From positions 11,966,001-12,030,000 of the forward strand of contig NC_026656.2 in assembly GCF_000004075.3 (NCBI RefSeq): a DNA stretch of 64,000 nucleotides, given 5' to 3'. The notes below the pieces were generated by a model, which worked only from the letters and a program-made list of their open reading frames with translations, ran no database searches and had not been told where the DNA came from. The translations under genes were made by a program, and so were the position numbers. Source of the DNA: Cucumis sativus (taxonomy: Eukaryota > Streptophyta > Magnoliopsida > Cucurbitales > Cucurbitaceae). Below are positions 24,637 to 37,286 of this stretch, piece by piece. Position 1 is the stretch's first letter, and each line of letters starts with the position of its first letter.

Positions 24637-27600
24637 TGTGATGAAGAAAGGCGCTGTGTGCTGCAAAATTGATGAAATGGTTTTGAAGAGGTAGCAGTGA
24701 CTTTAATACAATTTGATCTTTTAAACACACAAGAGATATGGGGGTGTTGGGAAGGTTATTGGTTGGTTGAGCTCAGCTAAATGCATTAAATTCTCAGCAA
24801 TACTACACCACCTTTGTCCTCATACCCTTCATACTATTTTCTACAATCTCTTATTAATTTCATATCTTTCTTACTTTAATTAAATACTTTATAAGTTACC
24901 TTTTACATATCAATTATTCCAACACTTCCTTTCTTTTTCAATATTTGATAAATTGATCGTAGATTTGGAATTTGTATCCAATTGTTAGTAAAGAAGAGAT
25001 GTCCATTGTAAACAAGGAAAATAAATATATATTATGTTTACTACATAAAGTGATATTCTACCCCTTATTGTAAGCACACACTTTTAGGTTACTATACACT
25101 TTTAAGTTTATTTGTTGCAAACTAAAACCATCTACAAGGTTTTCCTTTTTTTAAAAGAGAAGTTGCATTATCCTTAGTTTATGAGAGAGATGGATAGTTG
25201 GTCATTCATAACTAATAAACAAAATTCATTTGAAATCTCATCACTCAAAAATCAAAATCATAAACTTTCAAACACATTATAAAAAAAGGACATAAAAGGC
25301 AAATTGTCAACTTCAAGATCTCTTTAACGTATTATAAAAATAACTAAGGCCAAATTGTAAAAATTTGCCTTTAAAATACGATGGTAGTTGTAACTATATT
25401 TCTAAACTTTCACTGATAAAATTTATCCAAATTTTAAAATCTTCCTCCTAAACTTATGTATCTGTCTTGATTATATAAGTTTTAAATATTCAAATTTTAT
25501 TACTGGTAAGTTGAGTTTTCCAGTATTATTATAAACTTGACAGACTAGTTTGAAGCCTCTTAAAGAAGAGTTGATATTGGCTCCTAATTGGAAAAGAAGA
25601 AAAAAGAAAAGGTGGAGTGGGTAATAGAGTAAGTGTGACATTAAATATAGGTAGATATGATGGTAAAGCGTTGAAAAATGGGAATCCCCAAAACCAATCC
25701 CAACTAATATATAATGTGCATATATTAATTAACTTCATCCTTTCCAGCCTCCCCTTTAATGAACCATGCCAAACAAATATAAATATATATATATATACAC
25801 ATACAAAATTTAAAGCACATCTCAGTTTTTTTATCTTCATTAAAAAGAGACAAAGGTAATGTTTTTTCAGTAAAGTTCTTTTTTTCTTCTAAACCAACTA
25901 AAAGCTTATAAAGTAGAGGGTAAACATAAGTTTACGTCCCATTTAATGACAACAAATTTGCACTGCCAACTTTGGTGGCCGCCTCATTTTCCATCTAATG
26001 CAAAACCTTGAGTTTTTTTTAGTTTGATAATTGATACATCTACTTCCTTTCTATTCTATTGTAGTAAGCCGTTTATGTAAACTAAAATTTTGTAAATGTT
26101 GTCTAACAAGAGACACGATGCTTTTTAAAACTACGATACTTTTCTAATAAGTCTTCAAATGTTTAGAAATTTGTAATGTTTAGGAGAAGAAGAAACACCA
26201 TTTATTTTTAAATTATTGATCTATTGTTCCATCGAATTTTTAATCTTGCTTTTTAATATAGAAGCTAAATCATTATATAAAAATCTTATAAATTGAAAAG
26301 TATGGAGACTAAACCCTAATACGTTCAAATTCTAAAACCAATAAAGTATATACAAGGTGTGATTTAGTTTATATTTTTAAATCTTTAGAAAAATAACTAT
26401 TTTTATCCTCTCTTTTTTTCTCTTGTAAGCCATTGCTGTCAAATTATAATAACAAATAGTTGATTTGATTTTGATTATATATTAGGAGTATTTAACAATA
26501 AAATAAGGAAGACACTTTTTAATAGTCAATTTACTAAAATGGATCTTAATTGACCAAAAATAAAATAAGCCTAAATGTAAGAACAAAAGTGATTTTGTTT
26601 TCAATTTCAACCCTTAAATCTTTGGGAGGGCTTAGGGTTTTCTTTTTTTCTCACTAAACTATATTTTAATTGAAGTAAAAATTTAAACAAAAATATTAAA
26701 TGATGTAATTGATCTAACATAAAATATATATTTCCTTCCTTAAACTACTTGTGAAAGATCAAACAAGTTAATTAATATTCCTAAACTTTTTCGTTCTACA
26801 CTACATTGTTTTTTTATCGAGACCGACAAGATTTAAATCTCTATAATCTATATTTACTTGAAGAATTTGAAAACGAAATAGTTTGATGAGAAGTATCTAA
26901 AATGTTTTGAAAATATTAGTGGTTATAAATAAGTTTGATAGTTCAAGTTAACAAATTGGCGATTCATTTAACTTTAGTTTAACACGTTGTCATTTTGACT
27001 AAAGACCGGAAAGTCTAATCAATTGCCTTGTATAAGTTAGAGACTTAATTGATATATAAAATTACAAATCTATGTTATGTTTATCCGAACGAATCATAAT
27101 TGAGTAAAAATCTAAGATTTTAATTAGTATTATTAATTTACCGTTTATCAATTTAAAAACGCAATTTGTTTACGCTATAGATTTGTTTTAGTGGACTCGA
27201 CGCGTAAGTATTTATTTTTGCATTGTTTATATAAATATGTGTTTTAATTATAATATATAGTAGTTTGAAAGGGAAGGGACTTTATATTGTTGGACAATCA
27301 TTTTACTAGAAGTTAGGTGTTTTATCCAAAGCAACAGTGATTTTGGTCAAAGTTAATTTGTCTTTCTCAACAAAAAAAAAAAAAAATGGAAAATTAACTT
27401 TTTTTTAAAGAAAAAAAAAAAAGCAAAAGCTACTAAAATACAAATCTATAAATATTCTTTTTTCTAGACAAGGTAAAATTGGACAAAAGGCCAAACTTTT
27501 TTCTCATGATCTCTCTCATCAATGTGATTGTAAATAACTATACCCTAAAACAAATATTGGTAACATCCAAACTCTTGTTTGAAACATTCCTCTACTATTC

Positions 27601-28161
27601 TTGATAGATCATATTCTAAAAATACTACATATCGTGGTCTTTAACAAAATGATTATTAAAAATGTGAATAGAGTTTCATGTCTTCCATAAATTTACTGTT
27701 CGATATTATATATTTATAAATCATAAAATATATTTTTTTAAAATAAAAATAATTTACATGATATACTTAATTTTAAACTTTTGACTTTAAATTATATTAA
27801 TTCCAATTTTATATCTAGTAGTGTTGTAAAATGTTGAATGGATCAAGTATCTATTGCGAAAAGACACAAACTGAAGGTTTAGTAATTCACTGAACGCTTT
27901 TTAAAGTCTATCAATCAAATAGACACAAATCTAAACGTTTTTAAAATAACATTTAAATATGGAATAAGTATAAATAATAAACAATACCATACCAACATTT
28001 TGTATAACATAATGAAAAACAATAGCAAACAATAAAGTGAACAATTAAATGTTATTGACCATAACTCGTTAATAATTGACGTGCACATCAAATCCTCATA
28101 CCAATTACTCATTGTACTAAAAACAATAATAATTAACCTCCAGTGAGCACGTCTATTTTTC
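24637..28161. other. LACS2 promoter side and intergenic DNA
   Basis: The first few hundred bases are the 5' leader and promoter of LACS2; no unambiguous TATA box could be assigned. Beyond that the sequence is AT-rich, with stops in all frames and scattered poly-A/T tracts. Frames at 25529-25840 (minus) and 27915-28112 (minus) carry no recognisable domain. Confidence 0.55.
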
Positions 28162-28266
28162 TTTATTTTTGGTTTCTTTCTTTTTCTTTTTTTATGTTTA
28201 TTTTTGGTTTCTTTCTTTTTCTTTTTTTATGTTTATTTTTGGTTTCTTTCTTTTTCTTTTTTTATG
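28162..28266. repeat. 35-bp minisatellite, three perfect copies
   Basis: Units 28162-28196, 28197-28231 and 28232-28266 are identical T-rich 35-mers, each beginning TTTATTTTTGG and ending TTTTTTTATG. They are embedded in intergenic DNA. Confidence 0.95.
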
Positions 28267-30729
28267 TTTGAAAATGTTACAATTTTATCTTAAGTTATTT
28301 ACGTTAATTTTCTATTAATTAACTTAAAATAATGATTAAAATTAAATTGAATTTCATTAATTATCTATTGAATTAAAAACAATGGAACAATCAATATATA
28401 TCTACATCATCATGATTGTTTTAGTTTATTAAAGAAAAATAAAAGTGTAAAATTAGAAAAGGTTATAAACCAAATAAAAAGTAAACTCATTGTATGAGAG
28501 AAGGAATGAAAATAAAAGTAAGAATTAAGAAATTGATGGGTAGAAAATGGAAGATTAGAGGATATAAAAAGAGATTTGAGAAAGAGAGGGAGAGGGAGAG
28601 GGGAAAACAACAATAAATTGGTAACAATAATGCAGCTACCAAATATTGATGTATAATAAATGAGGGATCATTAATTAGTTTCACCTTATAATTTTATATT
28701 TAGTAACAAATTTAATGCTAGATCTTCTTGCATCACCCAACTGGCCCCTACCACAATTATTTTTCTATATTTTTCTTTTTTTTACTTTTCTTTTTTTTCA
28801 AAAAAATTATTGTTGTTGTTTTACATTTACCACCCTTTGTTCTAATAAAAATATTCAAAACTTTATTTTTAAAAAAATAATTTTAGATTGGTGTATATAT
28901 GTTTATTGGGTCAATTGGTTAGAACTCAAGGTAGGGTTAGGACTTCTACTTTGGGATGTAGATTTCCCTAAGGTCGCCTAGTGGTTTTTCTTCGACTTGA
29001 ACTTGTCTACACGCTATCGACCTTAATTAGCCTCGGACAACCTTGAACAAGTCTTTTAAGTTTCAAAGTATTATAAGTTTCAAAAAATTGTTAGGATATT
29101 GATACAGATTTGGTACACGATCTTGTACCAAATCTATAAGAGATCGTATATCAAATATAAAAGATTTTGGTACCAAGATCATTTAGAAGAATTGCATGCA
29201 TGTGACCGATTAATCGCGTATTAACCGTAACATTTTTTGTATTTTCATTATGGGCCTATAGGTTTTTTCTGTTTTTGAAATTATTCTATAAAATGTAAAT
29301 ATTTTTACCGGTATGTATTTACAAATATAGAAAAATGATAAAAAAATATATATATATTTTATCTATAACGCCCGAGACTAGGAGGAAGACATGATTGAAC
29401 CGATATACCATCTAAATGAAAGAGATTATGAGGACATGAAAGTCATGTTAAGAAAAAGAATTAAAAGTTAATACATGTACCAACAAAGTGCACATTTCTT
29501 TTCGGTGACTCGATTATAGGAACTCCAAAGTAATTTTTCTAAGATTACACCATCTTGTTGTCATTTTGTTATATTTAAAAAATAATTTTAGGATTATGTT
29601 ATTTAAAATAATTAGGAAGTAAAATTTTAAATTTGATTTGTAATAGTGATGAAAAATAGTTAAAGTTGATAAGTTAGCTCTGAGTTAATTGATAAATACT
29701 AATACTAAAAACAAAGATAGAGTATTTAAGGAAAGATTGAGATTATAAGGTAGACACCAAATTAAAATAAAACGCAAATTTAAGATGGTAACATTTGGAA
29801 ACTAAGAATTAAAAATAGAAACCAAGTACAAAATTTAAACGCCAAACTTGTAAATAAAGACTAAACCTAAAACTAAAATTAAAAGGCCAAAAACATATTT
29901 TCTCCCCTCCCCCTAAAATTATAGATCATATAGGGACAATATGGCTACTTAGTCCATACATTAAAAATCAAAATTATACATAATAAATTCAGTCAAACCC
30001 ACTAATATCAACAACAACGTCCCTTTTTTTGACCATCATAATTAGGTTTATGTTATATCATTCAAACTCAGTCAAATTAAATTAATAAAGCATTAACCCA
30101 CACATTCACTAAAACCTAAGTTTGAAACATTTTTCAAAATCCATAATATTTCTCAATTTTAGAAAGAGTTTTAACATTTTATTTCACATCCAATTCTGTA
30201 TCAAATGAATATTCTATTAGAAGAAAACATAAATTTTAGGAGTCTCCATTGTAAAAATATATTGTTTTTATTTATCAATTCATATTTATTCCTTGTATTT
30301 TTAATATCTATCAATTGAAATGAGAATTAAATTGAAATCCCTTTAGATACAAAATTGTTCTTCTTCCATCACGTGAATGTGAACTATGGATGTTTACATT
30401 TGTGTGTCAATCTCTCCTTTTGTTGGAAGGTTAAGAGTCCTCAAAATGTTAAATGAGAGATTTAGAGTTCCTCCAATGAGTATGATTGTGACTGTCTACT
30501 ATCCATTACTTTCCTTCCATTTCTAATCTTATACTTGGAAATTGGGTTTGCAAAAGTAGCCTCTAAGAATTTGAAATTGAAGGACCAAAAGTAAATGGCA
30601 AGAGTAAAGAGGGACCAATTAGCAAAATAAAAAAAAAAAAGAGTGAAGAAGTAGAAAAAAATGTTGCATTAAATTTGTTAGAGTAGGGATTTAACCTCAT
30701 ATGAGCAGTGGTTCATCGATTAAAGTTTA

Positions 30730-30765
<36 letters not shown>

Positions 30766-31020
30766 GGAGAGAGAGTGTGTATTCTCTCTCGTCAATTTTT
30801 CATTAAATGCTTCTCCCCACCTCCCATTAATGACCTCTACAAAATTTGCCAGACATCTCTTCATTAAAACCCCCCACCACCATTCTCTCTCTCCACCACC
30901 ACCGCCGCCGCTTCTCTCTCCTTCCCTCCTCCCTATCTCCCACCCTCCATTTCCCTCTCTCATCATAGCCGCACACGTGTCCTCGTTTTTTCATTTCTTT
31001 TCCTCCTTTCTCCTCTCCTC
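28267..31020. other. Intergenic DNA upstream of the ATL 3' end
   Basis: No convincing gene. Frames at 28410-28684 (minus) and 28715-28981 (plus) are low-complexity. The last 250-300 bases before 31020 are probably the ATL 3' UTR, including CT-rich sequence at 30870-31020. Confidence 0.5.
30730..30776. repeat. (GA)n microsatellite
   Basis: An imperfect GA repeat about 245-290 bp downstream of the ATL stop codon, probably at or just past the end of its transcript. Confidence 0.95.
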
Positions 31021-32286
31021 TCATCTTCTATTGAATCTCTCCGGTGATAATAACGCCTCGGGATCTCCGCATCTCAACCGGCTCGACGAAAACGCCGCTG
31101 CTCCTCCTCCGCCTGTTACTGACGATCGGAGAAACATTGGACTCGTCATTGACTTACTCCGTCTCGATGAACCTCCACCTACGCCGTTGGAGAATCTCCA
31201 GCTTGATTCCGATAACGGAAAGAATCCTCCTCTTCGTCTGAAGAACGGGGACTTCATACCTCTGTAGTATCGGAATGAGAATACTCTCGCTTTCGGTAGA
31301 GATCCGAATGGTGACGGCCGTTTGCTCCAGAAGCTTCCACGACGGTACCTCCATGGAGACGTGGTTGCTGGTTCTAGAATCATTCTCTCCGACGCTAAGC
31401 TCCGTTCGAATCCGAATGAATACGATCGTTTCAACAAAAAATCTCTTCCGTTCATTTGATCCTCCACTGAATTACTATTTCGTGGCTCATCAATACAAGG
31501 CGTGATCTCTGATTCCGTTGCGTGGTAAGAATCTCGATTAGGTATAGGAGGACCTTCAGCTAACGGTTCCAATATGATGCTTCGTAAGATGGTATCGTCT
31601 AAGCTTGGCCGGATTCTAGCTGCCATAACCGGCGTGAATGGAGATTCCGGCCTAAAAACCACCGCGCGACAGAGAGGACAGTTCGCGTGTGATCTAAGCC
31701 ATACATCAATACAATCAACATGAAAGGCGTGCGAACAAATCGGTAGCGTTCTAACGTAATCATCGTCTTCAAATTCCAAAAGACAAACGGCGCACTCACG
31801 GTCACGGCTTTTGGCAGTGTAGACGGAAAGCGGAATCGTTTTGATTACAGATTCGTCCAGACCGTACGGAGAGAATACATGGAAGGCATCTGTAGTAGGT
31901 TCGAAGAAAGGCGAATCGTAAGGGAGTGAATCCAAGTCGCCGCCAGAGGAGGACGGGATGTAAGATCGGGCAGCAAGTCGACGACGGCGGCGCCACCTGC
32001 GCCAGCGACGGCGGTGGAGACGGAGGAGATGGAGAATGGGAGGGATGAGATGGCGAGAGATTAGGCGAGAGTAAGTGACGATGAGAAAGGCAGTAGCGAT
32101 GACGACAACCATGGCTATTAGAGGGGGACTGAAGTCGACTGGGAGCTTCGCCGGCTGTAAGGATGAAGGAGGAGGGAAATTGGCGGCGGCGGCGGAGGAG
32201 GAGGAGGAGGAGGAGGAGGTGGAAGGAGAAGGAGAGGGAGAGGGAGAAGGAGAAGGAGAAGGAGAAGGAGAAGGGGAGGTCGGCAT
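31021..32286 (-). CDS. RING-H2 finger E3 ubiquitin ligase, ATL family (ATL65-like), intronless
   Basis: A single-exon 421-aa protein with the ATL family order. It has a low-complexity N-terminus with about nine Ser-Pro repeats followed by poly-Ser. A membrane span follows at about residues 52-74 (PPLIAMVVVIATAFLIV), then a very basic segment (residues 91-103). The ATL hallmark GLD motif is at 142-144, and a canonical RING-H2 has metal ligands C165, C168, C184, H186, H189, C192, C203 and C206 (tip ECAVCLLEF, core CSHAFHVDC, end NCPLC). The Pro before the last ligand pair and the Trp three residues after C192 (IDVWLRSH) support E2 binding and ligase activity. The C-terminus (KRSYSFGFERS, ARVFSFRYYRGMKSPFF) resembles ATL65/ATL46-type members from memory; the subfamily is less certain than the family. 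It is probably membrane-anchored. Confidence 0.93.
   Translation of the reverse strand: MPTSPSPSPSPSPSPSPSPSPSTSSSSSSSSAAAANFPPPSSLQPAKLPVDFSPPLIAMVVVIATAFLIVTYSRLISRHLIPPILHLLRLHRRRWRRWRRRRRLAARSYIPSSSGGDLDSLPYDSPFFEPTTDAFHVFSPYGLDESVIKTIPLSVYTAKSRDRECAVCLLEFEDDDYVRTLPICSHAFHVDCIDVWLRSHANCPLCRAVVFRPESPFTPVMAARIRPSLDDTILRSIILEPLAEGPPIPNRDSYHATESEITPCIDEPRNSNSVEDQMNGRDFLLKRSYSFGFERSLASERMILEPATTSPWRYRRGSFWSKRPSPFGSLPKARVFSFRYYRGMKSPFFRRRGGFFPLSESSWRFSNGVGGGSSRRSKSMTSPMFLRSSVTGGGGAAAFSSSRLRCGDPEALLSPERFNRR
32221..32276 (-). repeat. Coding hexanucleotide repeat encoding (Ser-Pro)n
   Basis: Tandem GGAGAA/GGAGAG units on the plus strand encode the N-terminal Ser-Pro run of the ATL protein. The neighbouring GGA/GGC triplets (about 32181-32218) encode its Ser and Ala runs. 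Confidence 0.9.
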
Positions 32287-35200
32287 GGAGGTGGTGCAAC
32301 GGCGGAGAGGGAGGGGGAGAGAGAGAGATTTGTATGAAGAGAGAAGAAGGGTTTAATGGAAGAAGAAGAGAAGAGAGGTTTGACTCTTTGTTAGGTCCTC
32401 CATGCGATTTGTCGACGAGGACATTGGATGAATGACACGTCACTATTCACAAATTTAAAGCCCCTTCTTGAGTTTTCATCTTGTGCGGTGCGGACTATGA
32501 CATTCCAATTCTTCTATAAAGTCTATTGCCACCTCAGCATCCGTGAGGCCCTACTCTTATGTTTTTAATAACATATATACATTAGTCATTAACATTAGAT
32601 ATATAGTGTTTTACATTTCCTTTAGTTTATGATGTATGAAGTAGGAGAATTGTGGTTTTAATTTGCGAAATGAAATAGTATGGGATAAGAAAAGAAAAGA
32701 AAAGAAAAGAAGATGATTGGGAAAGGAGGGGGGGGGGTGTAAGTGAGGGAGAGAGGAAGAGAAAGTAAAAAAGTGGTGGCCCACAGAAGAGGGGAGCAGA
32801 GATCTTCCATGAAATTTGATGCCAAAAAGCAAAACCCATTCATACGTAAAACAAAACACCATCCATCCAAATATCTATAATATAAAATATCCAAATATAT
32901 TATTAATAATAATAATTGGATTGGTGAGTTAAGAAAGAAAAAAGAAAAGACGAAGAAGAAGATAATAAAATGGATTTATAAGAACCAATGATAATGGAGA
33001 GACTATGTTGAAAGGGCCATGGTTTAATTAGAGTTTGTGGAACATATCTACCTACAAAGTCAAAAAAAATTTATCATTTCTTTTCTCTTTTTTCAAAAGC
33101 TGATTTTGATGTGAACCCTACCCTTTTTCTTTCTTTTTTTTTTTTTTTTTTCATATAATGGAGCACTAAAATTATGTTGGACCCAATCCAATTCCCTATC
33201 ACTACATATCATTGAATAATAGTTAGTACACACTATGGAACAATAACATATATATATATTTAAAACTTCGTTTAAATCTACAAATTAAACTTAACCAAAC
33301 TCAAATCTCAAATCTCAAATCTCAAGAAAAAAAGTTATAATATTTTTGTTTTGAAATTATTTATAACATTATTCAAAGGTTTTGCATGACTATGAGAAAG
33401 TAGAATAAAACATTTTTTCTTCAATCTCTTTCCATCAACCAAGTTTTAATGAATGTCTTTATCAAGAAGCAGAGACATGGCTTCATTTCCATCTGAGTTT
33501 ATAGTAAAAACAATGCTAACTCTTTTGGCTTCTTTTCATTGTGAATACAAATAAATGATTTTGTAGCTTTTGGTTTTTTCTAGAAAAAAGTAGAAATGTT
33601 AGAGAAAAAATTGGTAGATATAACTAATGTTTATATTAATATTTAGTTGTTAAGTTTCAAATTCTACATTTTAAACCTTCAACTCACTAACTATTTACTC
33701 TTTATTTTGTTTATATTTCGTAAATACTTTTAACAATTCTGTCAATAATTTTTTTATATAAACATATTTGTAATAACTATAAATAATTAAGTTTTACTAT
33801 TTCTATTACTATTAAAATTAAAACCATATGTATATGAGTTTGATTTTAAAATCTTGGAAGAGATTGTTTGAATCACTAAAATTTGTTTCATACTAAATAT
33901 TTGGAATTTGAATTCGTGAGACAATTAATGTTTGTATTTAATTTAGGTATCAATTAATTTTTGGATGTTATAATATATTCGTTTGATTTATCAATTTTAC
34001 ATATATTTAATTTTAAAATAAGTAATTAATTCCACGTGGAGAACATTTAATGCAGTCTTAAAAAATTAGAGTTATTTAATACATTGTTGTATTATATTAC
34101 GTTACCCTTAGAATAAAAATAATTGAGTATCTTCATATTGAACAATTCATTTACTCAAAGGAATTTATTAAATATAATATTAACCATTAACAATAACTTT
34201 TTTATTAGATAGTTAAGGATGACGTGTTAGTTGATGCATATTGAGTTTGAATAATACATAAATATTTAATAAACAAAACTATTATAAATGACATACAAAA
34301 TATTTATACAATACGAAATTTTAGATATATTAATGATAGAAAATGATATGTAACAATCATTTTGATAAACACTCCACTTAAATTGCTTCTAGGCTTAGGA
34401 AAAATGGTGCATTCGAGTCTGTGTTATGAGGTTCCAAACCTTGCTTTGTCTATGAGTAATAGTTTTAAAATTTTACTAATTCTTTAAAATATGTTATGAC
34501 TCAATTTACTAGATTTAAAAATGCTCATGTTAATAATTAATTAAATTAATAGTAATGATTAATTGATAATAGTATATTAGTGTTGGATATTCGGTATAAA
34601 TATCTAACTAATTGTATGATGGTATTAAAAACCATGTCAAAGAGGTTTTGAAAATTTTCTAATATTAGATTCTATGTAACAAACCAAGATATTAAATAGA
34701 TATTAAATACATATTTAAAATTTCATGACAAAACCATCCAAACAATTTTGTTAAAAAGGTTTCGCATATAGTTGAATGAGGGTTTAAACTTGGATTCACC
34801 TATAAAGATGAAAGTTTTTGGACCAATCAATGATTTGAGATGGTATTAGAGTGGTTACCCTAATTTAGCTATGTCAGCAAAAATTCTTCAGGTGTCAAAC
34901 AAAGATATAGTATAACCTTGAAATTATGTCATATCATGATTTGTGGTTGAACTCTATGAGATATGTGGTGTGTTTGATCGGGTGAATACAAGAGCTAAAC
35001 AAATGCATGACTATTTGAGGGAAGATTCAATGGTACTTTGTTCGAGGGGAGGATTGATAAAAGTGTGACCAAAAAGTTTCATGTCGATTAGATATAAGGG
35101 TACGATCATGAATATACAATTGACAACCAACTATTTTCACAAAAATAAAGTTTTTTAAAATGAAGCCACAAGCAAAAGTAAAAGTATTTAATATTATATC

Positions 35201-35688
35201 ATTTAAACACATATAACATAGTACAATTAATCATTTATGTTTGCATCAACCAATGTCTTTGTTTTTTTAAAAAAAACTAGAGATATGGCTTCATTTCCAA
35301 ACAATAATAATAGTGCTAAGAGAGAAACCGACAAGTATATGTGATCTAACGGTCGATTATCATTTTAGAGATAAAGTTTTATATTTAAATATAATTTAAA
35401 ATTTAAAATTATGAATTCACATATATTCTGAAGCTAAAAAATGATGAAAATAGTTAAATTTTGTAAAAAGTCACATAGTTGACTTTTCAGTCTTTAAAGA
35501 GTCAAACTTTGACCAACTTTATATTCAAATGTGATTTAAATTTTGAAAAAATAAATGAAGATTCATACTTAAATTAGTCAAGACGAACAAAGTGGAAAAA
35601 TGTCAAAATGTTAACTTCTCACTTTCACTTGATTGAAGAAATGACCATTTTGCCATTTAACTTAAGTTAGTGGAAAAATCTAACATAT
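32287..35688. other. ATL promoter region and intergenic DNA
   Basis: The first 300-600 bases upstream of the ATL start are its probable leader and promoter. A homopurine stretch with an AAAAG microsatellite and a G8 run (32690-32740) lies further up. The remainder is AT-rich and non-coding, with a primer-binding-site-like 11-mer at 34841 and a purine tract at 35044. Confidence 0.5.
34841..35055 (+). mobile_element. Possible decayed retroelement core (PBS-like to PPT-like)
   Basis: TGGTATTAGAG at 34841-34851 differs by one base from TGGTATCAGAG, the usual primer-binding site complementary to initiator Met tRNA. A purine-rich tract GAGGGGAGGATT follows at 35044-35055. A PBS and polypurine tract only 200 bp apart with no coding sequence is the layout of terminal-repeat retrotransposons in miniature. 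I could not align clear terminal repeats on the two sides, so this is weak. Confidence 0.25.
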
Positions 35689-36060
35689 TGTTGGATAATC
35701 TCACTTAGTTTTAGTGGGATAAGTGGCTACATGAGATGTAAACACCTAATCTACTAAATTAATGGAGTGTGAGGTGTTGGATTTTGGTGAATTTACACAT
35801 GCAATGTCTTTTGTCTATTTAAAGGATAGTTTTTCAAAATATGAAAAACTTTTTGGTGTTTTTTAGATTGTCTTTAAAATTAAAAAGTGGAAAACTCATC
35901 TAAATTCTCCCGACCCTAATCCAATTTCCATCTCTCTCTTTGAAATCCTTCACTTGTCGAGTGTTAAATCCGATTTTAAGTCTGAAAAATAGTAGATCAA
36001 CACTAGTGGTGGTCAAGTTTGAAATTGAGTGAAGATCTCAGGCGAACAAGAGCTTCAAAG
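35689..36060 (+). other. Candidate LTR remnant or non-coding 5' exon
   Basis: The segment begins TGTTGGATAATC, a common start for Copia LTRs. It has a TATTTAAA element (35817-35824), then a less AT-rich pyrimidine-containing stretch, and ends with CTTCAAAG before a strong donor GTGAGT at 36061. This looks like a promoter, transcription start and first exon. No open frame follows. It may be an LTR with its leader or a non-coding transcript. Confidence 0.25.
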
Positions 36061-37260
36061 GTGAGTTCCATTTACCCTAATTCATTTTAATTAGAGTGAT
36101 AATGCATGTTAATTTCAAATATAATTAGATGCAATTGGGGTAAAATTCGATCATGTTTTTTTTGTTGCACATGTCTCTTTTTCCATTTGTACATGGTGTT
36201 AGTTAAAAGCCTATTCAAATAATTTAGTTTTACTATGAATAAAAATAAGGTTTAAATCTTATTTTGGTCTCTAAACTTTGTATTTTGTTCTATTTTGTTC
36301 ATAAACATTACTTTTACATATTCATTTCATGTCTTTAGGATCATTCTCATTCAAATGTGATATCGATTTATTTATGTCTCCTCCTTAATCTCGGACATTA
36401 TAATTTTGTTAACTCTACCAAAATGATGATGTGACTTTTATATTTTGATGATTAGACTTCATATTCATCATATTAATTAAATTGATAAATGACCAAAAAA
36501 ATCTTGCTAATTTATCATATAAATCTTTTATCCCAAAACAAAAATATATCAACACCCTTAAATAAAACTAATTTTCCTCTAAAAAAACCCAAATTTCTCA
36601 CCTTCCCTCTAACTTTCAAACCCTTTGTTCATTTATTTACTTTTTCAAATTGAAATCTTAAACAAAATCATAATAACATTGAGTATAATAATAAAAAAAA
36701 AGATTGACATATTGACGTTAACATTCATATTAAAATAAACAAAAAAAATACAAAAGATGTATAAAATAAATTCTACAAAATTGTAAATAAATATATCCAC
36801 AACCAATTACAATATCAAAAAAAAAAAAAAAAAAAACCCCTCAATAAATCACGGAACATCCCATACTTAACACACTATAAAACTTGTAGGTGGGTAAAAT
36901 TGCATCTAGCATATGAGTTAAGAAAATAAGGTAAGTGAAGTAGAATACTAATGGACCAATAGAACGATAATCAAAATTAAGAAATATAGCGTTTAGTTAA
37001 AAATTAAAAGAAATTTTTTAAAAATAGTAGATTTTATAAAAGATTTACGATCTATAACAAATTTTATCACTGATAGTCATTGATGTGCTATAATGATAGA
37101 AGACTGTGAGCGATAGAATCCAAACTTTTACTAAATATTTTAATTTATTCAATTATTTTTAAAAATGTTTCAAAATTAAAATCCTACTTGTAATTGTGAT
37201 TATGTTAGTAGGCAGTTTAGTGATACAAATATAGTAAACACTAACGGTGAAAAGAATACC
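36061..37260. other. Intergenic DNA upstream of TOM6
   Basis: It contains a dispersed repeat (about 36240-36500) that recurs in inverted orientation near 57960-58190 and partly near 59520-59640. It also has a poly-A tract at about 36818-36836 and a foldback repeat copy at 37018-37150. Confidence 0.5.
37018..37150. repeat. Foldback (MITE-like) repeat, copy 5
   Basis: The middle reads 'attttatcactgatagtcat' and 'gagcgatagaatccaaac', bordered by A/T-rich arms matching the other copies. It sits about 250 bp upstream of the TOM6 start codon, close to its promoter. Confidence 0.5.
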
Positions 37261-37286
37261 GAAGATTTAGTATTCAATTGTAGGGT

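Noticed and set aside
28905..28985. tRNA-like wording ('gggtcaattggttagaactc')
   Set aside because: It resembles a D-arm only. No T-arm GGTTCGAATCC-type box or cloverleaf follows.
30830..31267. 145-codon plus-strand frame with Pro-rich start
   Set aside because: It overlaps the 3' end of the ATL gene in antisense and extends into CT-rich flank. It is low-complexity with no known domain.
31802..32443. 213-codon minus-strand frame rich in Ser and Phe
   Set aside because: It is an alternative frame of the ATL gene's repetitive N-terminal region. The RING frame is clearly the real one.
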